Source of the DNA: Desulfobacterales bacterium
GTDB taxonomy: Bacteria; Desulfobacterota; Desulfobacteria; Desulfobacterales; UBA11574
Length of the DNA stretch: 48,205 nucleotides
Assembly: GCA_030145345.1 (NCBI GenBank)
Contig: JAQYVT010000012.1
Location: 1-48,205, forward strand
Direction of reading: 5' to 3'
In this document: one piece after another, positions 9,407 through 17,219 of the stretch
How the letters are laid out: each line of letters opens with the position of its first letter
How positions within the stretch are numbered: position 1 is the stretch's first letter
The notes under the pieces: generated by a model
Seen by the model: the letters and a program-made list of their open reading frames with translations, nothing else
Database searches by the model: none
What the model was told of the DNA's origin: nothing
Position numbers and translations under genes: made by a program

Positions 9407-9498
9407 GGACTGCCGTCGTTCAATATAACTTGACGTCTCGGAATTTCTAAAATTGTTTGAAATTAAGGATCTTTTAATAGCTACTGGTTTATGCCACT

Positions 9499-9612
9499 TC
9501 AATGGAATGATGGAATTTTGGAATAGTGAAAGATTGGGTTAACGGATCAATATCATTCTTATTCCTAAAGTTACTCATTATCCCAGTATTCCATTGTTCC
9601 ATCATTCCAATT
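9499..9612. repeat. TTCCA-type inverted repeat between gspD and gspE
   Basis: Arms AATGGAATGATGGAATTTTG (9501) and the complement of TATTCCATTGTTCCATCATT (9587) pair over about 25 bases around a 60-base loop. Each arm is itself a tandem of short TTCCA/TGGAAT units. A similar single arm occurs at 77-119. No gene is present between 9407 and 9669. Confidence 0.65.
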
Positions 9613-9669
9613 GTGAGCAAAGCGAACTAACTTGATAATATAGAAACTTCCTTCAACCTTTCAATCACC

Positions 9670-11430
9670 ATGCAAAAACATTTTACCCAGATACTCCAGG
9701 ACACCTTCGAGGTCTCAGACGAAGATCTAAAAGAGGCCCAAAGGATTATTTCCGAAAAGGGCGGCGATTTCGGAGAAACCCTCGTGGCAAGGAAGATCAT
9801 CACCGAAAGACAGCTTCTCGAAGCTTTAAGCATCCAATACGACATTCCTTTCTGGCCGGAACTGCCCCTTGAAAAGTTTAAAACCGATTTTACCGACCGT
9901 GTTCCGATTCAATTTTTAAAAAAATACAACATGGTTCCTTTGATAAAAGGACGTCCGGATTCCGATACCGACAAGAGATTGCACGACGAGGATCGACACC
10001 ATAAGAAAGAAGATTTTTTCAACTCGGATTCGACCATCGCCGTAAACGACCCGGCCTGTATACAACCCCTCGATGACCTTATCAAGATTCTCGGCATCCA
10101 TGATGTTAAGCTCGTCCTTTCAACAAAGGACGCAATTCTATTTGCCATAAATATATCGTATGATCTCAGCAGGGGCTCGGCCGAGCAGCTGGTCCAGGAT
10201 ATGGAAGAAAACGGCAGTGCCATTATCAGTGAGATCGAGGAAAAGGCGGACCTGCTGGATGACATCAGTGATGCACCGATCATAAAACTTGTGAACCATA
10301 TTATTTCACAATCCGTGAAAGCCCGTGCCAGCGATATTCACATCGAACCCTACCAGGACAGTTTCAAAGTGCGCTATCGCGTTGACGGTATTCTATATGA
10401 CCTGCTGTCCCCTCCAAAATGGATCCAGCCTGCGCTGATCTCCAGAATCAAGGTCATGGCGAAGATGAACATTGCGGAAAAACGTCTTCCCCAGGACGGT
10501 CGTCTGGACGTTAAAATCGGCAATCAGGAGATCGATGTGCGGGTATCCACCATTCCGACATCGTTTGGAGAGCGTCTGGTGCTCAGGCTCCTTGACAAAT
10601 CAGCGTCCTTGATTTCACTTTCGGATCTCGGACTTGTATCGGACAAACTCGATACCCTCGAAACCCTTGTCAAGTCTCCGAATGGGATTATCCTTGTCAC
10701 CGGCCCCACCGGCAGCGGGAAAACCACGACGCTGTATGCAATCCTCTCGTCCATCAACATGCCGGATATCAACATCATCACCATTGAAGATCCCATTGAA
10801 TATCAGATCGAAGGGATCAGTCAAATACAGGTGAATCCGAAAATAGACCTTACCTTTGCCAGTGGACTCCGGTCGATTGTCCGGCAGGACCCCGACGTCA
10901 TTCTGGTCGGTGAAATACGGGATAGGGAGACAGCGGACATTGCGGTTCAGTCGGCCCTCACAGGTCATCTTGTTTTTTCCACACTCCATACCAACGATTC
11001 TGCAAGCGCGATTACCCGCCTTGTGGACATCGGTGTTGAACCCTTTCTAATTTCATCATCGGTCCTGGCGGTTGTTGCCCAGAGGCTGGTCCGGGTTCTT
11101 TGCAAAAGCTGCCGAGAGCCTTACACACCCGATGACGTTGCATTGGAAAGCATCGGGATCGACGCCGATCAGTGTCGGGAAGCTGTTATTTACAAATCCA
11201 TAGGATGTGAAAACTGTTTTTTTACCGGGTATAAAGGCCGAACCGGTATTTTTGAAATTATGCTGTTGGATGACCGTTTAAAAAGTCTTATATTAAAGAC
11301 CCATGATTCCAACAGTATAAAAAACGAGGCGTTGAATCAGAATATGGTCACTTTGCGCCAATACGGTGTACAAAAGGTGTTAGACGGTATATCTACCATT
11401 GAAGAAGTGTTCCGAGTCACCCAAAAATAA
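9670..11430 (+). CDS. gspE: Type II secretion system ATPase GspE
   Basis: Cytoplasmic hexameric ATPase that powers pseudopilus assembly. An N-terminal MshEN-type domain (residues about 10-130) includes GETLVARKIITERQLLEALS. The Walker A motif GPTGSGKTTT is at about 345-354, followed by the Asp box (IEDPIEYQIEGISQIQV) and Walker B (DPDVILVGEIRDRETADIA). The His box is LVFSTLHTNDSASAITRL. Two CxxC pairs (Cys478/481 and Cys513/516) form the zinc-binding tetracysteine typical of GspE and PilB. 586 residues. It is the last secretion gene here and is followed by a long palindrome. Confidence 0.95.
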   Translation: MQKHFTQILQDTFEVSDEDLKEAQRIISEKGGDFGETLVARKIITERQLLEALSIQYDIPFWPELPLEKFKTDFTDRVPIQFLKKYNMVPLIKGRPDSDTDKRLHDEDRHHKKEDFFNSDSTIAVNDPACIQPLDDLIKILGIHDVKLVLSTKDAILFAINISYDLSRGSAEQLVQDMEENGSAIISEIEEKADLLDDISDAPIIKLVNHIISQSVKARASDIHIEPYQDSFKVRYRVDGILYDLLSPPKWIQPALISRIKVMAKMNIAEKRLPQDGRLDVKIGNQEIDVRVSTIPTSFGERLVLRLLDKSASLISLSDLGLVSDKLDTLETLVKSPNGIILVTGPTGSGKTTTLYAILSSINMPDINIITIEDPIEYQIEGISQIQVNPKIDLTFASGLRSIVRQDPDVILVGEIRDRETADIAVQSALTGHLVFSTLHTNDSASAITRLVDIGVEPFLISSSVLAVVAQRLVRVLCKSCREPYTPDDVALESIGIDADQCREAVIYKSIGCENCFFTGYKGRTGIFEIMLLDDRLKSLILKTHDSNSIKNEALNQNMVTLRQYGVQKVLDGISTIEEVFRVTQK

Positions 11431-11434
11431 AGGT

Positions 11435-11610
11435 CTCGTAAAAAGTCTTTTGTTCGCTCAGTGACCATTTGGGGGCGTTTCAAGCCGTGATGCTAAATTT
11501 CAAGAACTCGTCGCAAGCTCCTCAAACAGCTTGAAAATTTTAACGCATCACCACTTGAAACACTGGATCCCCAAATGATCAGATACCGCTCACAAAAGAT
11601 TTTTTACGAG
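11435..11610. repeat. 176-base palindromic element between gspE and yidD-like gene
   Basis: A near full-length inverted repeat. The outer arms are CTCGTAAAAAGTCTTTTGT (11435) and ACAAAAGATTTTTTACGAG (ending 11610). Inner arms include CCATTTGGGG with CCCCAAATG and GCGTTTCAAG with CTTGAAAC. The loop is near 11505-11530. It starts five bases after the gspE stop, so its transcript would form a long hairpin that could act as a terminator or stabiliser. It resembles the other 110-180 base palindromes of this window in size and placement. Confidence 0.75.
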
Positions 11611-11627
11611 TTAGTTAAAAATAAGAT

Positions 11628-12020
11628 ATGAAAATAAGATTTGGTTTCATCATTGGTTGTGCAATTCTAAACGTATGTTGGAGCAGTGCCTGCGCCCGGC
11701 AGGAGATGAATCTTACTGACCATCCAAAAGGGTTACATGTGGCTGCAGAAAAACAGGGGAGCCCTCTCCTTTATCCCTTCAAGTTTTATAGAGATTACAT
11801 TTCAAATGTCGACGGGGATCGTTGCCCCATGTATCCCACATGTTCCCAGTACTGTATGGATGCCATCAAAAAACATGGCTCCCTTACCGGCTGGATTATG
11901 TGCAGTGACCGTCTGATGCGATGCGGCAGAGACGAGACAAAATTGTCGGCCCCGGTCTGGATAAACGGTGAACAGCGCAACTACGACCCTGTGAGTAACA
12001 ACGACTTCTGGCGGCAATGA
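11628..12020 (+). CDS. YidD-family protein with an N-terminal export signal
   Basis: The YidD (DUF37) core occupies residues about 48-110: FKFYRDYISNVDGDRCPMYP then TCSQYCMDAIKKHGSLTGWI and DRLMRCGRD, with the three characteristic Cys. Family members are usually 70-85 residues, encoded next to rnpA and yidC, and assist YidC membrane insertion. This one is 130 residues. It carries an extra N-terminal hydrophobic segment (FGFIIGCAILNVCWSSACA) that looks like a signal peptide or a weak lipobox. It is not near rnpA, and its stop overlaps the next gene, a TPR membrane protein, by four bases. A dedicated export or envelope role is therefore more likely than the housekeeping one. The family assignment is firm; the function is inferred. 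Confidence 0.82.
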   Translation: MKIRFGFIIGCAILNVCWSSACARQEMNLTDHPKGLHVAAEKQGSPLLYPFKFYRDYISNVDGDRCPMYPTCSQYCMDAIKKHGSLTGWIMCSDRLMRCGRDETKLSAPVWINGEQRNYDPVSNNDFWRQ

Positions 12021-12994
12021 TCATTATGCGCATCCGACACATTTGCTCTGGCTCTCGGTTCATCGCTCTGGTTGCGCTATTTTTTCTTTTTATCCCCTTT
12101 TCAAAATCTTTTGCCGGCACTAAAACGCCACCGGACCAAAATCCTTCTGTGATCATAACGCCGGACAAACAGTTCAATTATGCAGAGAGCCTTTTTTCCA
12201 ACAACGATTATTCGACGGCCGTTATGGAATTCAAGCGGTTTATCTATTTCTTTCCGGAGGATCAGCGGGTGGAACGGGCAATGTACCAAACCGGTATGTC
12301 GTATTACCTCGGAGGGGATTTCAAGACGGCCGTCGATTCATTTCAAAAATTAATCGATGAATATGTGGATACCGATGATGCCATTAAATCGTATTTCAAG
12401 ATCAGTGACGCCTATATGAAGCTAAATGCCTTGGATCCTGCCATCATCAATCTCAACAATCTTATTGTGGTCGCGCACAATGAGGATGTCAGGGATGAGG
12501 CCTACTACCGGCTCGGGTGGATTTATCTTGAAACGGCATCCTGGGAAGAGGGCAGACGATACTTTTCAAAAATAAGTGTTAAAAATAAAGATAAATACAG
12601 ACTTGAAACACTGTCTGCTGAACTTGAAAAGGAAAAATTAATTCCAAAAAAGAACCCGAAGCTGGCGGGATTTTTATCGGTTATTCCCGGAGCAGGATAT
12701 TTTTATTGTGAAAGATACCAGGATGCGCTGATCGCTTTTTTGATCAATGGTGCGCTCATATACGCCGCCTATGAGTCTTTCGATGGGGGGAATCCTGCCC
12801 TCGGCGGGCTCCTTACTTTTGTGGAAGTGGGTTTTTATGCCGGAAACATATACGGAGCCGTAACGGGTGCTCACAAATACAACCGGAAAAAAACCGGCCT
12901 TTTTTTAGAACGATTAAAAGACAATGTGAAAATTAACCTTTCAGCCGATGTCAAGAACAAAGGTGTTTGTCTTTCCTTTCAGTTTGGCTTTTAG
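12017..12994 (+). CDS. TPR-repeat envelope protein with C-terminal hydrophobic domain
   Basis: A signal peptide (about residues 1-33, ending KSFAG) precedes three to four tetratricopeptide-like repeats at about 52-190. Examples are FNYAESLFSNNDYSTAVMEF and AMYQTGMSYYLGGDFKTAVD, as in YbgF/BamD-type envelope proteins. Residues about 215-290 form a hydrophobic Gly-rich region (KLAGFLSVIPGAGYFYCERY, ALIAFLINGALIYAAYES) resembling the TM2/DUF5683-like segments of small membrane proteins. It is translationally coupled to the YidD-like gene. The pair recurs as a plausible functional unit, but the substrate is unknown. An alternative start is the ATG at 12026. Confidence 0.72.
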   Translation: MIIMRIRHICSGSRFIALVALFFLFIPFSKSFAGTKTPPDQNPSVIITPDKQFNYAESLFSNNDYSTAVMEFKRFIYFFPEDQRVERAMYQTGMSYYLGGDFKTAVDSFQKLIDEYVDTDDAIKSYFKISDAYMKLNALDPAIINLNNLIVVAHNEDVRDEAYYRLGWIYLETASWEEGRRYFSKISVKNKDKYRLETLSAELEKEKLIPKKNPKLAGFLSVIPGAGYFYCERYQDALIAFLINGALIYAAYESFDGGNPALGGLLTFVEVGFYAGNIYGAVTGAHKYNRKKTGLFLERLKDNVKINLSADVKNKGVCLSFQFGF

Positions 12995-13135
12995 AAGCCA
13001 TTTTAAAAATAGTAGATTACGCTCAAGGGTAAGGCGCAGGCCGACGAAAAAGCACAGCATACCTCATAGTATGTGAGCATTTTAAGGAGGCATGGAACGC
13101 AGCCATTGGGCGTTAGATGCATTTTTAGATGGCTT
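12995..13135. repeat. 141-base palindromic MITE-like element
   Basis: Terminal inverted repeats AAGCCATTTTAAAAATAG (12995) and the complement of GCATTTTTAGATGGCTT (ending 13135) pair over about 28 bases. The interior has a second hairpin, CATACCTCATAGTATG. The element starts directly after the TAG stop of the TPR gene, and TAG also flanks the right end (ATAG at 13136-13139 region), which may be a short target duplication. Confidence 0.7.
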
Positions 13136-13180
13136 ATAGTCTGGATTGGGAATGAACCGATTTAACCTGCAGAGAATCAT

Positions 13181-14299
13181 TTGAAATTTTTATTCCTGGA
13201 ACCTTTTTTTGGCGGATCACATCGGGATTTTGCCCAGGGCCTTATTTCACACTCCCGGCACAGAATCGACCTTGTCACGCTCCCCGCGCGTTTCTGGAAA
13301 TGGCGGATGCGAGGGGCGGCCCTATACTTTGTGAAAAAAATTCCCTCCCTTAAAGACTACAACGGACTGATCACAAGCGACCTTATGAGCCTGTCGGATT
13401 TTAAGGCCCTATGGGGTCGGTTTTGTCCGCCTTCTTTGGTTTATTTTCATGAGAATCAATTGACCTATCCATTGGCGCCCGGTGAAAGCAGGGATTTTCA
13501 GTTTGGTTTCACCGACATTACCACAGCCCTTGCAGCAGACAAGGTTCTTTTTAATTCCCGGACCCACATTGATGCATTTTTCTCGAGCCTTCCGGAGTTT
13601 TTAAAAATGATGCCCGAATACCGGCCCATGTGGGTGATCCAAGAAATCCGCAGAAAGAGCGGGGTCCTCTATCCAGGATGTCATTTTTCGGCCGCAGACC
13701 GCCCGCTGCTCCGGTCGGTTCCCGAAACCGACGCGCCGCCGCTGATCATCTGGAATCATCGCTGGGAATTTGACAAAGACCCCTCGGCTTTTTTCCAAGC
13801 CCTGGATGCCGTACGCCAACGGGGTTTCGATTTTCGTCTTGCACTTTTGGGGGAAAATTTCCAGATGGTCCCCAAAGAATTTATCGCTGCCAGAGAGCGT
13901 CTCAAGAACCGGATCGTTTGCTACGGCTATGAAGCCTCCAAAGAAAAATACCAGGAATGGCTGATGAAGGGAGATATTGTCATCAGTACGGCAAATCAGG
14001 AAAATTTCGGTATTTCAGTGGTTGAGGCGATCCGTTACGGCTGTATCCCCCTGTTGCCTCACCGGCTGTCCTACCCGGAAATCATTCCAAAGGCCTTCCA
14101 TGATGATTTCCTCTATACAGACCCCACGGACCTGATCGAGAAACTCTGCTTTCTTATCTTGAATTTTTCCCAATTTGAGGTTAAACGACAAAACCTATCC
14201 GAAGCGATGTCCCGCTTTGCCTGGGAAAAACTGATCGATCAATATGATGCGGTGTTGGAAAAGCTTGCAGAAACGAGGTGCTATAATGTCAAGGGATAA
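13181..14299 (+). CDS. tRNA-queuosine alpha-mannosyltransferase-like glycosyltransferase (DUF3524)
   Basis: The N-terminal DUF3524 domain begins FLFLEPFFGGSHRDFAQGL and continues with SLVYFHENQLTYPL and FNSRTHIDAFF. The C-terminal GT4-like part has IIWNHRWEFDKDP, GYEASKEKYQEWL and ISTANQENFGISVVEAIRYG, which supplies the EX7E-type nucleotide-sugar motif. These motifs are those of the GTDC1/QTMAN family, which attaches mannose to queuosine in tRNA-Asp in animals; bacterial members are common and presumed to modify tRNA similarly. The start is TTG at 13181; no upstream ATG keeps the conserved N-terminus. Its stop overlaps the next glycosyltransferase. Confidence 0.82.
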   Translation: MKFLFLEPFFGGSHRDFAQGLISHSRHRIDLVTLPARFWKWRMRGAALYFVKKIPSLKDYNGLITSDLMSLSDFKALWGRFCPPSLVYFHENQLTYPLAPGESRDFQFGFTDITTALAADKVLFNSRTHIDAFFSSLPEFLKMMPEYRPMWVIQEIRRKSGVLYPGCHFSAADRPLLRSVPETDAPPLIIWNHRWEFDKDPSAFFQALDAVRQRGFDFRLALLGENFQMVPKEFIAARERLKNRIVCYGYEASKEKYQEWLMKGDIVISTANQENFGISVVEAIRYGCIPLLPHRLSYPEIIPKAFHDDFLYTDPTDLIEKLCFLILNFSQFEVKRQNLSEAMSRFAWEKLIDQYDAVLEKLAETRCYNVKG

Positions 14300-15539
14300 G
14301 GCGGATCGATTGAGAATCTGCCTGTTGAGCTACCGAAGCCATCCCCACTGCGGCGGGCAGGGGGTCTATATATATAATTTGAGCAGAGCGCTCAAAGACT
14401 TGGGGCATCATGTGGAGGTGGTTTCAGGGCCCCCCATCCCCCAGCTCGATAAAGATATAAAGCTGTTTCAGCTTCCCGGTCTCGACCTTTATAACCCGGA
14501 TGATCTGTTCAGAATGCCCTCTTTAAAAGAGCTTTCAGATCCCATCAATCTTATCGAGTGGCTGGGGGTTTCCACCATGGGATTCCCGGAACCGTTCACG
14601 TTCGGTCTCAGGGCGTATCGATTTTTAAGGAAACGGCGACACACATACGATATCGTTCATGACAATCAGAGCCTTTCATACGGCATAAAGTCCATTAAAG
14701 AATTTATTCCCACCATCGCCACAATCCACCATCCCATTACCGTTGACCGGGACCTGGCCGTAAGAACGGCGCCGTCTTTTTGGCAAAAGATAAAACAGAT
14801 GCGATGGTATTCTTTTATCGGTATGCAAAAAAGGGTTGCCAGAACCCTCTCCCACATCATCACCGTTTCACGGTCTGCCAAAAACGACATCAGTAAAAAT
14901 TTCGGGATTCCCCAGGAACGATTCAAAGTCATTATGAATGGCATCAATACGGACCTTTTTTATCCGGTTTCTGGAATCAGAAGGGAAAAAGGGAGGATTA
15001 TCGTTACCAGCAGTGCGGATACGCCGATAAAAGGGCTCCGCTACCTCCTTGAAGCCGTGGCTGAAATCTCCAAGACCTTCGACGTCAGGCTCGTTATTGT
15101 CGGCACCGTTAAAAAGAATGGCGATATTGAAAAACTCATAAAAAACTTGGGCATAAAAGAGCGAATTAGGTTTACAGGCCGGATCGACAATGAAGCCTTT
15201 GTTCAGCAATATGCCAGGGCTTCTTTGGCCATCGTTCCGTCCGTATACGAGGGGTTCGGTTTTCCGGCCGGCGAGGCGATGGCATGCGGTCTTCCGGTGG
15301 TCAGCACCACCGGCGGTGCCTTGCCCGAGGTGGTGGGGGATGCCGGTGTTCTGGTCCCCCCTGCGAATTCCCGGGAACTTGTGAATGCTATCAAGGAACT
15401 TCTCGAAAATCCTGACCAGGCGGAAAAAATGGGTCGTGCCGGGTTTAATCGGGTCCACCATCGTTTTACCTGGAAAAAGGCGGCAGAAATGACCGTTGGG
15501 GCGTACAGGGAGACCATCCGTGATTACCATCGATTTTGA
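14286..15539 (+). CDS. GT4 family glycosyltransferase
   Basis: A GT-B fold retaining glycosyltransferase of 417 residues. The N-terminal domain starts RICLLSYRSHPHCGGQGVYI, with the Gly-rich acceptor loop. The C-terminal nucleotide-sugar domain has EGFGFPAGEAMACGLPVVST (EX7E motif) followed by GGALPEVVGDAG. The start at 14286 has AGGTG upstream and is preferred to an ATG at 14244. It overlaps the gene before it by 14 bases and the methyltransferase after it by 20, so the three are probably translated together. No lipid-carrier or polymerase genes are nearby, so acceptor and sugar are unknown. Confidence 0.88.
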   Translation: MSRDKADRLRICLLSYRSHPHCGGQGVYIYNLSRALKDLGHHVEVVSGPPIPQLDKDIKLFQLPGLDLYNPDDLFRMPSLKELSDPINLIEWLGVSTMGFPEPFTFGLRAYRFLRKRRHTYDIVHDNQSLSYGIKSIKEFIPTIATIHHPITVDRDLAVRTAPSFWQKIKQMRWYSFIGMQKRVARTLSHIITVSRSAKNDISKNFGIPQERFKVIMNGINTDLFYPVSGIRREKGRIIVTSSADTPIKGLRYLLEAVAEISKTFDVRLVIVGTVKKNGDIEKLIKNLGIKERIRFTGRIDNEAFVQQYARASLAIVPSVYEGFGFPAGEAMACGLPVVSTTGGALPEVVGDAGVLVPPANSRELVNAIKELLENPDQAEKMGRAGFNRVHHRFTWKKAAEMTVGAYRETIRDYHRF

Positions 15540-16248
15540 CCGGCTCAACATAACACCCGGCTGTCGTATCCTGGATATCGGATGCGGAACCGGGCGCCAC
15601 ACCTGCGGTGCTTTTAGGTTCAGAAACATCGTTGCCATCGGGGTGGACATCAACGTTGATGATGTTTTTGAGGCACAACGCAGGGTTGAAAACCAGGAAA
15701 GACTCGGAGAACACGGCGGTGGGATCTGCAAGGTTGCTGTTGCCGACATATATCACCTGCCGTTCAGGGACAATTATTTTGACCTTGTCATCTGTTCGGA
15801 GATTCTGGAACATCTTCATGACGAGCAGACCGCAGTCTCTGAAGCCGTCAGGGTCTTGAAACCGGATAAGGACTTGGTTGTCAGTGTTCCAAACTATCTG
15901 CCCGAGCGAATCTGCTGGGCACTTTCCGAAAGTTACCACAACACTGAAAATGGACATGTCCGTATCTATAAAAAGAAAGCGCTGATGGATCTTTTGGAAA
16001 GAAAAGGCCTGAAACCGCGCGGAAACCATTCTGCCCACAGCCTCCATACCCCGTATTGGTGGCTGAAGTGCCTTGTCGGTCCGGAACGAGAAGATTCCCG
16101 GCTCGTAAACCTGTATCACCGTCTTCTGGTATGGGATATCATGAAGCATCCTTTGATACCACGCTTTTTCGACCGGCTGTTCAATCCGGTCATGGGCAAG
16201 AGCCTTGTGGTGTATCTGACAAAAGACGACCCTAACACCTTATCGTAA
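15520..16248 (+). CDS. Class I SAM-dependent methyltransferase
   Basis: A 242-residue methyltransferase of the Methyltransf_11 type. Motif I is RILDIGCGTGRHT near residues 18-30, the acidic loop is GVDINVDDVFEAQRR, and motif II is FDLVICSEILEHL. The C-terminal half (GHVRIYKKKALMDLLERKGL, then HTPYWWLKCLVG) looks like the families acting on lipids, quinones or glycans. GTG at 15520 is chosen because AGGGAGA sits eight bases upstream; a TTG at 15496 would add eight residues. It overlaps the GT4 gene, so it may act on the same product. Confidence 0.85.
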   Translation: MITIDFDRLNITPGCRILDIGCGTGRHTCGAFRFRNIVAIGVDINVDDVFEAQRRVENQERLGEHGGGICKVAVADIYHLPFRDNYFDLVICSEILEHLHDEQTAVSEAVRVLKPDKDLVVSVPNYLPERICWALSESYHNTENGHVRIYKKKALMDLLERKGLKPRGNHSAHSLHTPYWWLKCLVGPEREDSRLVNLYHRLLVWDIMKHPLIPRFFDRLFNPVMGKSLVVYLTKDDPNTLS

Positions 16249-16258
16249 AAATTAATTC

Positions 16259-16400
16259 GTTTCCATCCATAAATGGCTATTTTTCCGATGAGCGGCGTTC
16301 TCCGCGGGTTTCCGCCCTCGACGTACAGGCGTACGCCTCGGGCAAAAACCCTTGTGCGGCCTTGCTCATCGAAAAAATATCTCATTTGTGAATTGGAAAC
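16259..16400. repeat. MITE-like element, CCATCCATAAAT family, copy 1
   Basis: Terminal arms GTTTCCATCCATAAATG (16259) and CATTTGTGAATTGGAAAC (ending 16400) pair. Subterminal arms CTATTTTTCCGATGAGC and GCTCATCGAAAAAATA extend the palindrome to the centre at about 16325. The outer arm is shared with the element at 37079-37219. A small separate hairpin GGAAACT-ACTC-AGTTTCC follows at 16395-16412. The rest of the 16249-16554 gap has no gene. Confidence 0.72.
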
Positions 16401-16554
16401 TACTCAGTTTCCTTGGGGCAAAACTCAAATGACAAAAATTAAATGCCAAATCAAATCTAAAACCCCAATTTTAAAAAAATCATCCGGGGCTTGACCCTTT
16501 CTTTTCCACATATTTGCTTTCAGTTAGATTCCTTGGATGGGGTGTATTGAGTGA

Positions 16555-17205
16555 TTACTTCTGGGGGAGGGTTTCAGGGATGGCGCCGGACGGCATGCGT
16601 CTCAGGACTCCCAAGGTGTTTATCATGGAAACTTCTTTGAAAAGACCGGATGCAACCGCCAGCTTGTAAACATGATACGGTGCCTGGCCGCCCTTTTCAA
16701 GGTCTTTAAAAATGTCGTGAATCAGCAGATATCCATTGGGCATGATATGCCCGGCCCAGGCGTTGTAATCCGTGTATGCCGCCGCATAGGAATGACCGCC
16801 GTCAATAAAAACCAGGCTGAGGGATGTTGACCACAAACGCGCAGCGAGTTCGGACCTGCATACCATGGGGACCACCGTATCCTCGAGCCCGGCCTTTTCA
16901 ATGGTATTTCTAAATTCTTTAAATGTGTCCACACGGCGGGTTTTTCGGTCGTAAAGCTCGGGATCGAAATATTCTTCTCCAGGCTGCTGTTCTTCAGATC
17001 CTCGGTGATGATCGATGGAGAATAGAACGCTGTTGTTTTTTCTGCAGGCTGAACCCAGATAAATCGTCGATTTTCCGCAGTAACTCCCGATTTCCAGACA
17101 GGGACCGCGACGGCTGGCTTCCAGGGCAATTTCATAAAGGGCCTTACCCTCTTGACGGTCCAGAAAACCTTTAACGGTATTGATCAGTTTTTCATCAAGC
17201 TTCAT
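16555..17205 (-). CDS. Class I SAM methyltransferase (Methyltransf_24 type)
   Basis: A 216-residue protein with GPCLEIGSYCGKSTIYLG (SAM-binding motif I, residues about 34-51), SIDHHRG, SLVFIDGGHSYAAAYTDYNA (metal- or substrate-binding loop) and NGYLLIHDIF. This pattern is that of the CmcI/Methyltransf_24 group, often acting on sugars or small molecules. It begins 14 bases after the ftsK stop on the same strand, so it is probably the last gene of the plsC-rnj-ftsK operon. Its substrate cannot be told from sequence. Confidence 0.82.
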   Translation of the reverse strand: MKLDEKLINTVKGFLDRQEGKALYEIALEASRRGPCLEIGSYCGKSTIYLGSACRKNNSVLFSIDHHRGSEEQQPGEEYFDPELYDRKTRRVDTFKEFRNTIEKAGLEDTVVPMVCRSELAARLWSTSLSLVFIDGGHSYAAAYTDYNAWAGHIMPNGYLLIHDIFKDLEKGGQAPYHVYKLAVASGLFKEVSMINTLGVLRRMPSGAIPETLPQK

Positions 17206-17219
17206 TTTTAGGTTACAGG

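Noticed and set aside
15496-15519. TTG start for the methyltransferase at 15520
   Set aside because: The GTG at 15520 has an AGGGAGA ribosome binding site at a proper distance, whereas the TTG lacks one.
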